Shown: piece by piece, positions 10,764-24,409 of the stretch
How the letters are laid out: each line of letters opens with the position of its first letter
Position numbering within the stretch: position 1 is the stretch's first letter
Assembly (NCBI RefSeq): GCF_016808335.1
Contig: NC_053137.1
Coordinates: 4,849,904 to 4,913,903 of the forward strand
Direction of reading: 5' to 3'
DNA length: 64,000 nt
Source: Panicum virgatum
Lineage: Eukaryota; Streptophyta; Magnoliopsida; Poales; Poaceae
Notes under the pieces: model-generated
Told to the model about the DNA's origin: nothing
Seen by the model: the letters and a program-made list of their open reading frames with translations, nothing else
Database searches by the model: none
Made by a program: the position numbers and the translations under genes

Positions 10764-13463
10764 TCTATCTATTATATTATTAAAGGAGTGTTAAAAGAAG
10801 CCACCACGTTCGCCGAGAGGGTCTAGAAATTCCCACGTTAATCTAAAAATGTGAAGAATTTAGACCGTTGGATTTTATGAAGATCTAACAGTCTAAACTA
10901 AGTCAAGAGAGTCCATATCAAATACTATTACTAAATAGCTAATTTCGAAAATAAAAAATAGAAAAAATTAGAAATAAACTAACTCAACAATTCATATCAG
11001 ATATTATTACTAAAGAGCTAATTTCGGAATTTTAAAATAGGTATATTATTAAAGGAGTGTTAAAAGAAGCCACCACGTTCACCGAGAGGGTCTAGAAATT
11101 CTCACGTTAATATAAAAATGTGAAGAATTTAGACCGTTGGATTTAATGAAGATCTAACGGTCTAAACTAAGTCAAGAGAGTCCATATCAAATACTATTAC
11201 TAAATAGCTAATTTCGAAATTAAAAAATAGAAAAAATTAGAAATAAACTAACTCAACAATTCATATCAGATATTATTACTAAAGAGCTAATTTCGGAATT
11301 TTAAAATAGGAAAAACTTGGATATGACCAAAGAGTCCATACCACATACCAGTAGTAAAAAAATAAATTCAAAATAAAAAATTCTTCATAATAGCTATTTT
11401 CGAAATTAAAAAAGAGGAAAAATTAGGACTAAACTAACACAAAAGTCCATATCAAATACTATTATTAAAGAGCTAATTTCTGTTTAAAATATGAAAAACT
11501 AGAATATGACCAAAGAGTCCATACCAAATATGATTAGTAAAAAATAAATTCGAAATTAAAAATATCTAGATGCCTAATATGAGGAATGATATTATAAAGA
11601 TAAAACATATGATATTAAGATTGTAGCTTACTGTTGTTATTAGATATTATAGAGATAAATATTATTACTAAAGAGCTATCTCAGAATTTTAAAATAGAAA
11701 AAATAGGATATGACCAAAGAGTCCATAACAAATATGATTAGTAAAAAAATAAATTAAAAATTCTAGATGTCCAAAATGAGGAATGATATTATAAAGACAA
11801 AATGCATGATAATAAAATCGTAGTTCATTGTTGTCGTTAGATAGAAGGAATAACATCTGTCCTAGCTACCTCTAAAAGACCTAGATGACAATGCCAAAAA
11901 ATAGAACAGAGGAGGTGGCGCCAACATCTGGATGTTCCAACAGAAGCTAAAGATGTCGAAGACTTGGGACGTGGTCATCCGGTGAGTTTAGCAAAAGGCC
12001 ATTGAGAGATACAAGATGCGTGCAAAGAAATCAGATCAGAAACACATGTATGTTCTTTATTTATGTTAAGTATACTCTCACACTTAGTGTGCAATCATAT
12101 TTGAAATGTGATGCACGGAGCAGATACATGGTGTTCTACGTAACAAGCAGCCTCATGGGAAGTCAAAAGAATATATGGCGCTGCAATATGGTAAAAAACA
12201 GCTTAGGTAAATAAATAGTAAATAACTAAATTATAAAAAAATGAAAAATAGCATTTCATTTCCAATTGATATTTAGAAGCAAATTATACTTAAATAAAGA
12301 GCACAGATATTAAAATTTTCATGCTATTGCCACTACAGGTACAACTTCATTTTCTTCTTTTAAAATGAATTAACCATTGTCTCAATTACGTATGTCTACA
12401 ACTTGCTTGATTAGTTGTCTAGCACTGTAGATTATAACAACTATGTAACTGCAATTTTCATTGGCTAACATTAAATTTTCCTATGGTACCAATAATTTGA
12501 AAAAGTTAGAAAGATGCGTGTTTCTACTTTCTATCAAATTATAAATAACCAAATAAATATTAATTATTACATATCAATCACCATATATCGAAAGCTAAAT
12601 AGTGATTTGACTATGACATTCATTGAGTCTTGCATGCCCTTCATTATATGTCAACATCTCAAACACCAGTACGTTCGATGGTAACACAAGTAACCCTAAC
12701 AATTATTAGGGTTTTATTTGCTGGGCTTCTCCAATAGTTTGTGATAAAGTTCTAACAAATGCATAAAAATAAAATAGCTTCGTCCAAGAAGCCCAAATGA
12801 AATCCTAGAATAGCTCGCAATATAGAAGAGGAGGGAAAAAAATAGCTTCACCGGCTTCTTCTCACTCACTAAATTGTAAAGTGTTCTCAAAATTACCACA
12901 TTGCCATCAACAAGATAGTTCGCTAAATATTTAAAAAAAGCAGTTTCAACTCCATAAAAATTTTTGTTTCACCTTTAAAATCAAAACTAAAGAAGTTTTA
13001 GGAGAAAATGATTGGGAGCTGGTTTGGGGAGCTGTTGGAGTCCGAAATTTGCTGGTTACTTCTAAAAATGAGTTTTGGGAATAGATTTAGGGTATTTTTG
13101 GAGATGGTCTTAGTGTGCAATTTAGAAAACATGTTAACAACTAAAAAACTATTGGCATGGCCATGGAGAAGTACAATTTAATAGCATTTTACTAAAAAAC
13201 TATGAGTAGAAAAAAGTTAATACGACTAAGATTTTGAGAGAGTGATGATGACCATAGAGGAGGGTGAACATAAAGAAGTAGATTGTACCTTGCCGGCTAT
13301 AAAAATAAATTTATAGAGCATGTACACAACACGTGATGGAGAAAAGATACCGCAGCCATTAAATCAAAATAAATGCATGTATGAATAAACTTTAAAAACT
13401 AGAGATGGAAGAATAAAAATAAAAACTAGCTACCCGCACTATTTGTGCGGGCCACCTTGCTAG
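10764..13463 (+). mobile_element. Non-autonomous Helitron, about 2.7 kb
   Basis: The 3' end is diagnostic: a 7-bp-stem hairpin (CCCGCAC at 13433-13439, GTGCGGG at 13445-13451), then 12 bases ending in CTAG at 13460-13463, followed by T. The 5' end begins TCTATCTATTATATTATT after an A, matching the grass Helitron start and insertion between A and T. The interior is AT-rich with no helicase or Rep frame, so it is non-autonomous. Within it, 12000-13430 contains no gene I recognise. The element lies 159 bp downstream of the minus-strand RLCK stop codon. Confidence 0.85.
10781..11318. repeat. Tandem duplication of the Helitron 5' region, unit 269 bp
   Basis: The sequence beginning TAAAGGAGTGTTAAAAGAAG at 10781 starts again at 11050 with only a few differences across the unit, so the first 269 bases of the Helitron body are repeated. 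More diverged copies of the TCCATATCAAATA and AGAGCTAATTTC motifs continue to about 11760. Confidence 0.85.
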
Positions 13464-13622
13464 TTAATCATTATACAACGGGTGAACAATGCGGAAATCG
13501 GAATAACTGATCCAGATGCTTAAGATGACAACCAGCTGAATCTTTGATCGATCCCTCTGAATTCTGAATGAACATCACACCGCGGTTCGACATGTATATA
13601 CTGTATGCCCCATCTATCGATC

Positions 13623-18196
<4,574 letters not shown>

Positions 18197-18380
18197 TTAA
18201 TTTGGTGTAAGGGGACAAATGTACCCGACTTTTCTATATTATTACAATTGTTGGGTACTCATAATCTATAGTTAGCCATTATATGGATTCCGCTCTCACT
18301 ACTGGAGATATCTCGGCTCTTGTATTCGTAGTTCTCCTACAAACCACGTTTCGATGTCAAAGAAGGCTATGTTCATGCAG

Positions 18381-19423
18381 CACTACTATATAACATGCCA
18401 AAGGTCCAGCTGGTACCTTTGGCCTGCATCGATCCTGTGGAGGGCAATGGGTACCGGGTGGTGGGACGAGCTAGTTTCAATACTGCAGCATAGGTACCGG
18501 GTAGAGCCACGAACCGCCAAATACACACGGCGGCATAGGAACCGGTTGGTGGCACCAACCGGTGCCTATTGTGCAGGCAACAGCACAGGGTCATGCCACG
18601 ACCCGGTGTCGGCAGGAGCACGAGCCTAATGCACCGGTTGGAGCCTAAGCCTAATTCAATAGCATCGGGTCATAGGCATCAACCGTTGTCCTTGGCACGC
18701 GCCTATAAATACTCCAGACCCTCCTCCCCTCCAAGCTGTCGTGAACTCACTGTTCATGGTAGCTGAGTGCGGGGGGAGGCGAATTTTTGCATAACATGTA
18801 TAACAGTTAATATAACAACTATAAATTAAATCAGCTGCTAACTACATCTAAAATTAATTATCACATGTATAAACTAAATTAAGTGCTAACTACATCTATA
18901 AAATTAATTTGCTAAAGCATGTAGAAAAAATACTAACCTTTTAAGCAAAAAATTGGAAAAATTCACCTCCCCTCCCCTCACTCGGTTGCCATGAACAGTG
19001 AGTTCACGGCAGCTTGGAGGGGGAAGGGCTCGGGTATTTATAGGGCGGGCCAAAAACACCGGTTGGAGCACTAACCTAGTGCTATCAGCACTGAGTCATG
19101 GCACCAACCAGTGCCTATTCCATAGGAACACGCCGGCACTGGTTGCCGGCATAACCCGGTGCCTTTGCATGCAAAATCGGCACTGGTGAATGGCCCAAAT
19201 GGGTGCCTTTGACTCGTGTTAGTTTGGTACTGGTTTGTGGCACGACCCGTGCCTATTTTGCAGCATTGCCACGACCCGATACCGAATGCCCATGCTGGGC
19301 TTGGCACAGGCCACGAGTACCGGCTGGTGTTGCAGTCGGTGCTGATGCCTCGCATCAGTACCGGTTGCAACAGCAAGTGGTACTTTTGGATTAGATATTT
19401 GGCCTGTTTTTTAATAATAGTAG
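18381..19423. mobile_element. CACTA-like foldback element, about 1 kb
   Basis: The left end is CACTACTATATAACATGCC, and the right end, read inverted, is CTACTATTATTAAAAAACAGGCC. CAG flanks both sides (18378-18380, 19424-19426). Between them the two halves are a long imperfect inverted repeat: arm 18660-18800 (CCTATAAATACTCC..., CTGTCGTGAACTCACTG) pairs with arm 18950-19040. ACCGGTTGGTG and CACCAACCGGTGCC motifs recur throughout, as in grass CACTA termini. The right terminal bases are decayed, so that boundary is approximate. Confidence 0.65.
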
Positions 19424-20680
19424 CAGGATGGTGCAGTAGTACACGTTAGGCGGACCCTTCTCCTCGAGGGGGACCCCCCCCCCCCCCACCTGGGGTGCGC
19501 GCCCTCCTTTGGTATTGGGCTCTCGTGGAGGGACCCCACTCTTGTCTTGGCTTCGACCCATTGTCTATCAATGGGCTGGGATGGACTTTGGGCCCTCTTA
19601 ACCCTGATTCGTCTAGGGCTAAGGGGATCCCGTTCTCGTGGCACTGACAGATGCGATTCCACGGAATATCGTTTTACGGAGCACTCGAAGCAAACACAAA
19701 ACATTGTTATCCATCTGCACCGTAATCAGTTCCCATAACAAATTAGACGAACCAAACACTACCTTGGATCCAAGCGAACCCCCCCTGTCTGTGAATGATC
19801 ATCTGCTCAATCCTATTAAATAGCATCAACGCAACCTTTTATTTTCATTGAAAAGAGTTAATTAGAAGGAGAGTGTGAGATAATTACTCTTGATAGTGGA
19901 TAAATACCACACACAACAATGCTATTCTATGCCCTAGGTGTAGAATGTTATTCTACACCCACCCTCCATTACTAGCAAAAATTATCGTCAAAATACTGAA
20001 CTAAATTTACCAAATTACTGAACAATGTTCAGCAATAGCTCACCGATTATTGAACTACTAGAAATTTATTTAGTAATTCTGCTTAGTTTAGCTGTTGGTG
20101 TAGAATGCTTAGTTTAGCTGTTGGTGCAGAATAAACTGCTACATCTAAAGTGTAGAATAGCATATGGGTATATGAAAGTTATTAACTTTGCAAATTAACC
20201 CCTGCTTTTTAAAATGAAGGAACCCCTGCTTTTTAAAATGAAGGAAGCGCTTGCCCCTATTCCGTGCAAGCCAGTTAACAGTGTTAAAATTGTTTGAACA
20301 GACCAATTTGCTCCTACTATTATCTAAATTTGGTGATTTTACCCATATTTTTTTTCAAGCAAATTCAAACCAAATGTCTATAACTTTCAAACATCACCAA
20401 ATTTTAACAATTTATTTTTAAAAAATTTGGCAGCAACATGACAGAATGTGGATTCTTCTCAAACCTTTGTACTTACTATGAATATAAAAAACTCGATCAG
20501 AAGGAGCTAGGATCGAGTCTGGTGTTCTAACGAAATTAAAATCGTCCGCAGCTAGCAGGCTAATCATTAATTGAACAAGAAGACGCCTTCAACTCCAGCG
20601 AGGGAGGGATCGGAGAGCATCAGGCATGGGAAAGAGGGCCGTGGACGGAGCTGATCGATACAGTTATCAAGACTGAAAAC
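19424..20680. other. Intergenic, no gene recognised
   Basis: Contains a C-run near 19477-19492 and two small direct duplications: a 24-bp unit at about 20203-20250 (AACCCCTGCTTTTTAAAATG) and a 26-bp unit at about 20084-20130 (GCTTAGTTTAGCTGTTGGTG). Nothing coding is supported. Confidence 0.4.
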
Positions 20681-20693
20681 TTGAGAATTGTGC

Positions 20694-20818
20694 CAGTGGA
20701 GTATCATGATGATGACACTTTTCTCACATTTCATGATACTCATCTTTCATCTCTCCTCATACTATTAGTATATGTTAGCAAATTTAATGTCTATGACACT
20801 CCTATAATACTCTCACTG
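20694..20818. mobile_element. Small MITE interrupting a gene remnant
   Basis: Inverted ends CAGTGGAGTATCAT and, read inverted from the right, CAGTGAGAGTATTAT bound 125 bp of AT-rich sequence with no coding capacity. It lies just 5' of a GC-rich coding-like block. The class and target duplication are not clear. Confidence 0.4.
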
Positions 20819-20831
20819 ATATTGGTCTTAG

Positions 20832-21211
20832 TGGTGCTGGACCGGAAAGAGGGCCAGATTTTCTACAGGATCTTCGTCGACAGCGTCCCTGACTCGGACA
20901 CCAAGGAGACCTTGGAGGCGTGGCCATTCTCGTGCCCCGCTGCTCACTTTCCCTTGCAGCTCAGCTGCAGGGTCTTCGCCGTCTGCGGGGGCCATATCCT
21001 GGGCCTGAGCTCCAACAGCGGCTGCTCCTGGATCCGCGCAGGGCTCTTGGGTCGCGCCGGCCTCGCGCCTGCCTGTCCGCCTGCTGGGTCACGCCGCTGC
21101 CTCTGCGTGAGCCCCGGCCTTGGTTGGTCTAGCCGCCGCCACTCTTTGCCTGACCTAGGTTTTGAGAGAGAAGCGGACTGGAGCCAGGAAGGAGGAGAAA
21201 GGGAGGGGTAG
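20832..21211 (+). pseudogene. Coding-like remnant of unknown family
   Basis: A GC-rich open stretch reads LDRKEGQIFYRIFVDSV...DTKETLEAWPF then CRVFAVCGGHILGLSSNSGC, which resembles a host protein rather than a transposon protein. The frame then runs into Arg/Pro/Cys-rich sequence and stops at 21209-21211. A MITE lies immediately 5'. I do not recognise the family; it looks like a fragment of an F-box/kelch-like or uncharacterised grass protein, but that is a guess. Confidence 0.3.
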
Positions 21212-21843
21212 TTATGTCTTTTTTTCATAGTCTTAAGGTAGTTTCTTATTTCTTTTAATTTTTTAATGCCTCTCCAACAAACAGAGTTTAAAGTAGGGGC
21301 AAACGGAGATTTCATTTTCGAAAAAAGGTAAAATCGTAAAGTCTAAAAGAAGGTAAAATCACCATTAGCATCTACAATGAGGGTAAGAACGCCAAATTCT
21401 CAAGTTCTTTTTCCGAGATCATGAACAAATATTGCAAAATGGGAGGAGTTAAACCGTGGATGCATAGAAGACACAAATTAAGTAGGGTTGGTAGACTGAC
21501 CGAGGTGCTGTGACGGTACCACTGGAAGAATTATATGGCATATATAATATTCTGCATTGCGATAGAAATGAACAAATGCAAATAAATTAAACCAATTAAG
21601 GCACTGATAAATGAATCAAATAATGTTGGAATGGTTGGAGATCGACGCGAGTCGCGAGCTGTGGGACCGACCTGTGCTTGGGGCTCCTCTACCCTTTGGA
21701 CGATCCTGATGAGGCGTTGGGTGGTGTCGACGTGGCTGATGATCGGGAAGAGGTCGACGTAGAACTGGATGCGCTGCCTGATGCGCTGGAACTGCTCGGC
21801 CAATCTGCCGGCGCGGAAGAACCTGCGGAGGTAGCTTCTGGCC

Positions 21844-22912
21844 CAATGATTTAAATAGCCGGCTATAGCCTTCGCTATAGCCGGCTATAGCCTCTGGCGA
21901 AGAAGAAGGCTAAGAAATGCCCCTTTTAGCGCTAAACGAATTTAACCGCTATTAGCTGCTAATAGCCTGCTAAATCAGCTAAATGGGGCTTTGTTTAGCG
22001 CCTATAAACATGTTGGGCTGAAACCTGAAATGAACTGACCGTGAGCCCATGAAGCCGTTAGCCCATGACAACTCTCCCAGCATAAAAAGACCAAAACCCT
22101 AGTCTCTCGCCAGTCTCCTTGCAGCCGCCTCTTTCTCTCTGCCTCTCTCCAGAAAAATAGCGACGACCTGCGACGAGCAAGGGGGCGACCTATGACGAGC
22201 ACGGTGCGGTGAGCAAGGGGGCGGAGCCTGCGACGACGACCTACAGTGACGACCTGCCCGAGCCGCCGACTTAGCCTGCAACGATCTGCAAGATCCTCAC
22301 CATGTCACAGCCAGAGATCTGTAACGATCTACAGTTGGAGCTAAAGCACAGCCACATGAAGAATTCATACCACAGCCACCAGCTAAAAGAAAGAGACCCA
22401 TGGGCCCCAAGAAAAAGAAGCTCAGGAGCATAAGGTCTCTGATGCGTGATGAGCAACCTGAAGCTTCTGCTTCATCTACCGAATCAGAAGGTAATCAAGA
22501 TGATGACGTTTCAATGCACTTTGGTGATTCTACTGATTCTGGAGATGACTAGATATTAGAAATGCATCATTGAGAAATGGAAATGCTCAAGTGCTTGTTA
22601 TCATTTATGGACTTGTGGTTCTGTAATCTGTTTTATGTCTCTTGTTTGTCACTATGAGTGGTCATTGTGTACTGATCAGTGATCATTGAACTATGTTTAG
22701 CAATTTGTATTATTTACTGGACAAGGGTGTGTTTGAAACTTTGAACTTTGAACTTTGAAGATTCTATAGTTTTCAGCTTAGATTGCTTATTTGAAGAAGA
22801 GACTTTTGTAAATCCGCTAAATGGTCTTAGCCTCCGTTATATCCCGCTATATCCATTTTAGCCTTTGAAAGAGGTAGCCGCTAAGAGGAAAAATCCGCTA
22901 TTTAAAACATTG
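21844..22912. mobile_element. hAT element inserted in the MCAfunc exon, 1,069 bp
   Basis: The exact 8-bp duplication TTCTGGCC lies at 21836-21843 and 22913-22920. Terminal inverted repeats are CAATGATTTAAATAGCCGG and, inverted, CAATGTTTTAAATAGCGG. Subterminal regions carry GCTATAGC and GCTAAAT/ATTTAGC motifs in both orientations. The interior retains the tail of a coding sequence (22355-22552). It is a deletion derivative that depends on a transposase elsewhere. Confidence 0.92.
22355..22552 (+). pseudogene. C-terminal remnant, probably of a hAT transposase
   Basis: A continuous frame ends in TAG at 22550-22552. It is basic first (AKRKRPMGPKKKKLRSIRSL) and then strongly acidic and Ser-rich (DDDVSMHFGDSTDSGDD). 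Lying inside a hAT element and ending about 360 bp before its right terminus, it is best read as the surviving 3' end of the parental transposase. No catalytic or dimerisation motif remains, so this is inference. Confidence 0.5.
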
Positions 22913-23300
22913 TTCTGGCCTCGCAGGCGGCGACGAGCACACAGGCTTCCCGGAGCACCGCCTCGAGCTTCTGGACCAGGTCGTCGACCGCCGGGTGCTG
23001 CCTCAGCTGCACCAGCCGCAGGACGCCCTGGATCGCGCCGGCATCGGTGGCCAGCTCGCCGCACTCGCGCTTGTTCCGCCGGACCACCTTCGCCCGCTCG
23101 GCGATCATGGCGATGAGGCCGAGCGCGTCCACGCCGGCGAGCTGGGCCACCACCGGCGAGCTGGGCCACGGTGGTGACGGGATCTACCTTGCTCCATGGC
23201 ATTGCGCGCTGCTGCTCTAGTCGCTAGATTTTTTTTCTTTTTTTTTTGTTGCTTGTTACGGCTACTGCAGTTCCTGGGCAACAATGATCGACACCACCCA

Positions 23301-23302
<2 letters not shown>

Positions 23303-23375
<73 letters not shown>
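23303..23375. repeat. (TA)n microsatellite, about 73 bp
   Basis: An uninterrupted alternating TA tract lies about 100 bp 5' of the MCAfunc start on the minus strand, flanked by a short duplicated CGACACCACCC sequence on both sides. Confidence 0.98.
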
Positions 23376-23378
<3 letters not shown>

Positions 23379-23745
23379 CACCACCCGCGGCAGCTAGCGA
23401 GCCTGGCCGCAATGGAGAGGAAATTTCTTGGGTCCTTATCCAAAAAAAAAAAAGGTGGGCGTGGTCCCATCAGGCATGTGCATAATGCCACAAATCTCTT
23501 TTGGTTTTGGAAAGACACATGGGTTAAGAGATCCACTTGTCATCATGCATGGAACAATACCTATAAATATATATCTATTTAGTACTCCCTTTTTTTAAAA
23601 CTGCATGCAGTTCGTTTTAATTTCGCTTCAAGTCGAATTTCTCTAATGATGACCAAATTTATATGGAAAAAATGTACTCGAGCTCAACATAACTTTTCTC
23701 TTTCTCTCGATATCTTCTATAGCTAAATTATTTGTTTGGAGACAT

Positions 23746-24317
23746 CACTATTAGAAAAGAGGCCAAAGGTCCACCCCAAAAGTACCGGCATAAAGAAGAC
23801 CCGGTACCAATACTAGCATACGTACCGGTTCTTCTTCATACCGGTACTTTTGGGTTGGATGGAAGCCTATGAAAAACCTTAGGCACCGGTTGGTAACACC
23901 AACCGGTGCTTAAGGCTATCCATAGGCACCGGGTGGTGCTGCCACCTGGTACGTTTACATTAGTACCGGTTGGTGACTAAGGATAGCCTTAGGCACCGGT
24001 TGGTGTTATCAATCGGTACCTTAAACTCATCCATGGGTTACTACAAAAGAAAAATATCTCCATCGCAATCACAAGTGATGTGTAGGTGAGATGGTAAAGG
24101 AGCTACACACGAGACAAGAGGTTGCGGGTTCGAATCCTAGCCATCGCACGCGCATGTGCGGGCCTCTTCTAGGTTTAATATATTCTTTTGGCCAAAACTA
24201 TCTTAGGCACCGGTTCCTTTACCCGGTGTTAAAGAACGATGCCAAATATCCCGGTTTCGGGGTACCGGTACCTAAGGCGCTTGCTGCCTGGTGCCTAAGG
24301 CGTCGTTTCTAGTAGTG
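23746..24317. mobile_element. Non-autonomous CACTA element, 572 bp
   Basis: Ends CACTATTAGAAAAGAGGCC and, inverted, CACTACTAGAAACGACGCC, flanked by the 3-bp duplication CAT (23743-23745 and 24318-24320). Subterminal GGTACCGG and GGCACCGGTTGGTG motifs recur in both orientations. All features fit a CACTA miniature; it contains a tRNA-like segment but no transposase. Confidence 0.93.
24080..24148 (+). other. tRNA-like segment inside the CACTA element
   Basis: A pol III-like A box (about 24083-24094, TAGGTGAGATGG) and a good B box GGTTCGAATCC (24127-24137) are spaced as in a tRNA and are followed by CTAGCCATCGCA, but I cannot fold a proper acceptor stem or anticodon arm. It is probably a tRNA-derived relic carried by the element, not a working tRNA gene. 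Confidence 0.55.
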
Positions 24318-24388
24318 CATGTTCATACTGCTTTTGGTTTTCAACCACCCACAAGTGTAACTCGTTCGTTTGGACCTCAGTTTTTTTT

Positions 24389-24409
24389 GGGGGGGGGGGG
24401 GGGGGGGGG
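24389..24409. repeat. G21 homopolymer preceded by T8
   Basis: Twenty-one consecutive G bases directly after eight T bases. Such a run can form a G-quadruplex and is also a common site of length error in sequencing. Confidence 0.95.

Larger units (their letters stand above)
21672..23202 (-). pseudogene. MCAfunc-domain gene (MCA1-like N-terminal domain), split by a hAT element
   Basis: Minus-strand coding sequence starts at ATG 23202 (MPWSKVDPVTT), continues as VAQLAGVDALGLIAMIAERA...RRNKRECGEL...VLVAACEA to about 22921, and resumes at 21843 as RSYLRRFFRAGRLAEQFQRI...VDTTQRL...EEPQAQ before a GT donor at 21671. Together these make most of an MCAfunc domain, the N-terminal domain of MID1-complementing-activity (MCA) and related grass proteins. 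Two lesions are visible. A 19-bp tandem duplication at about 23134-23172 shifts the frame right after the N-terminus, and a 1,069-bp hAT element interrupts the exon. No 3' exons are recognised downstream, so the gene is truncated as well. The exon joins perfectly if the element and one target copy are removed. Confidence 0.8.

Noticed and set aside
11041..11770. CRISPR-like repeat array
   Set aside because: The repeats are long (269 bp), tandem and AT-rich inside a Helitron in a plant nuclear genome; there are no spacers or cas genes.
18297..18309. CACTACTGGAGA as the left end of the CACTA-like foldback
   Set aside because: No matching right end was found for it, whereas CACTACTATATAACATGCC at 18381 pairs with the right terminus at 19423 and shares the flanking CAG.
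24080..24148. Functional tRNA gene
   Set aside because: Internal promoter boxes are present but no acceptor stem or anticodon loop can be drawn, and it lies inside a CACTA element.
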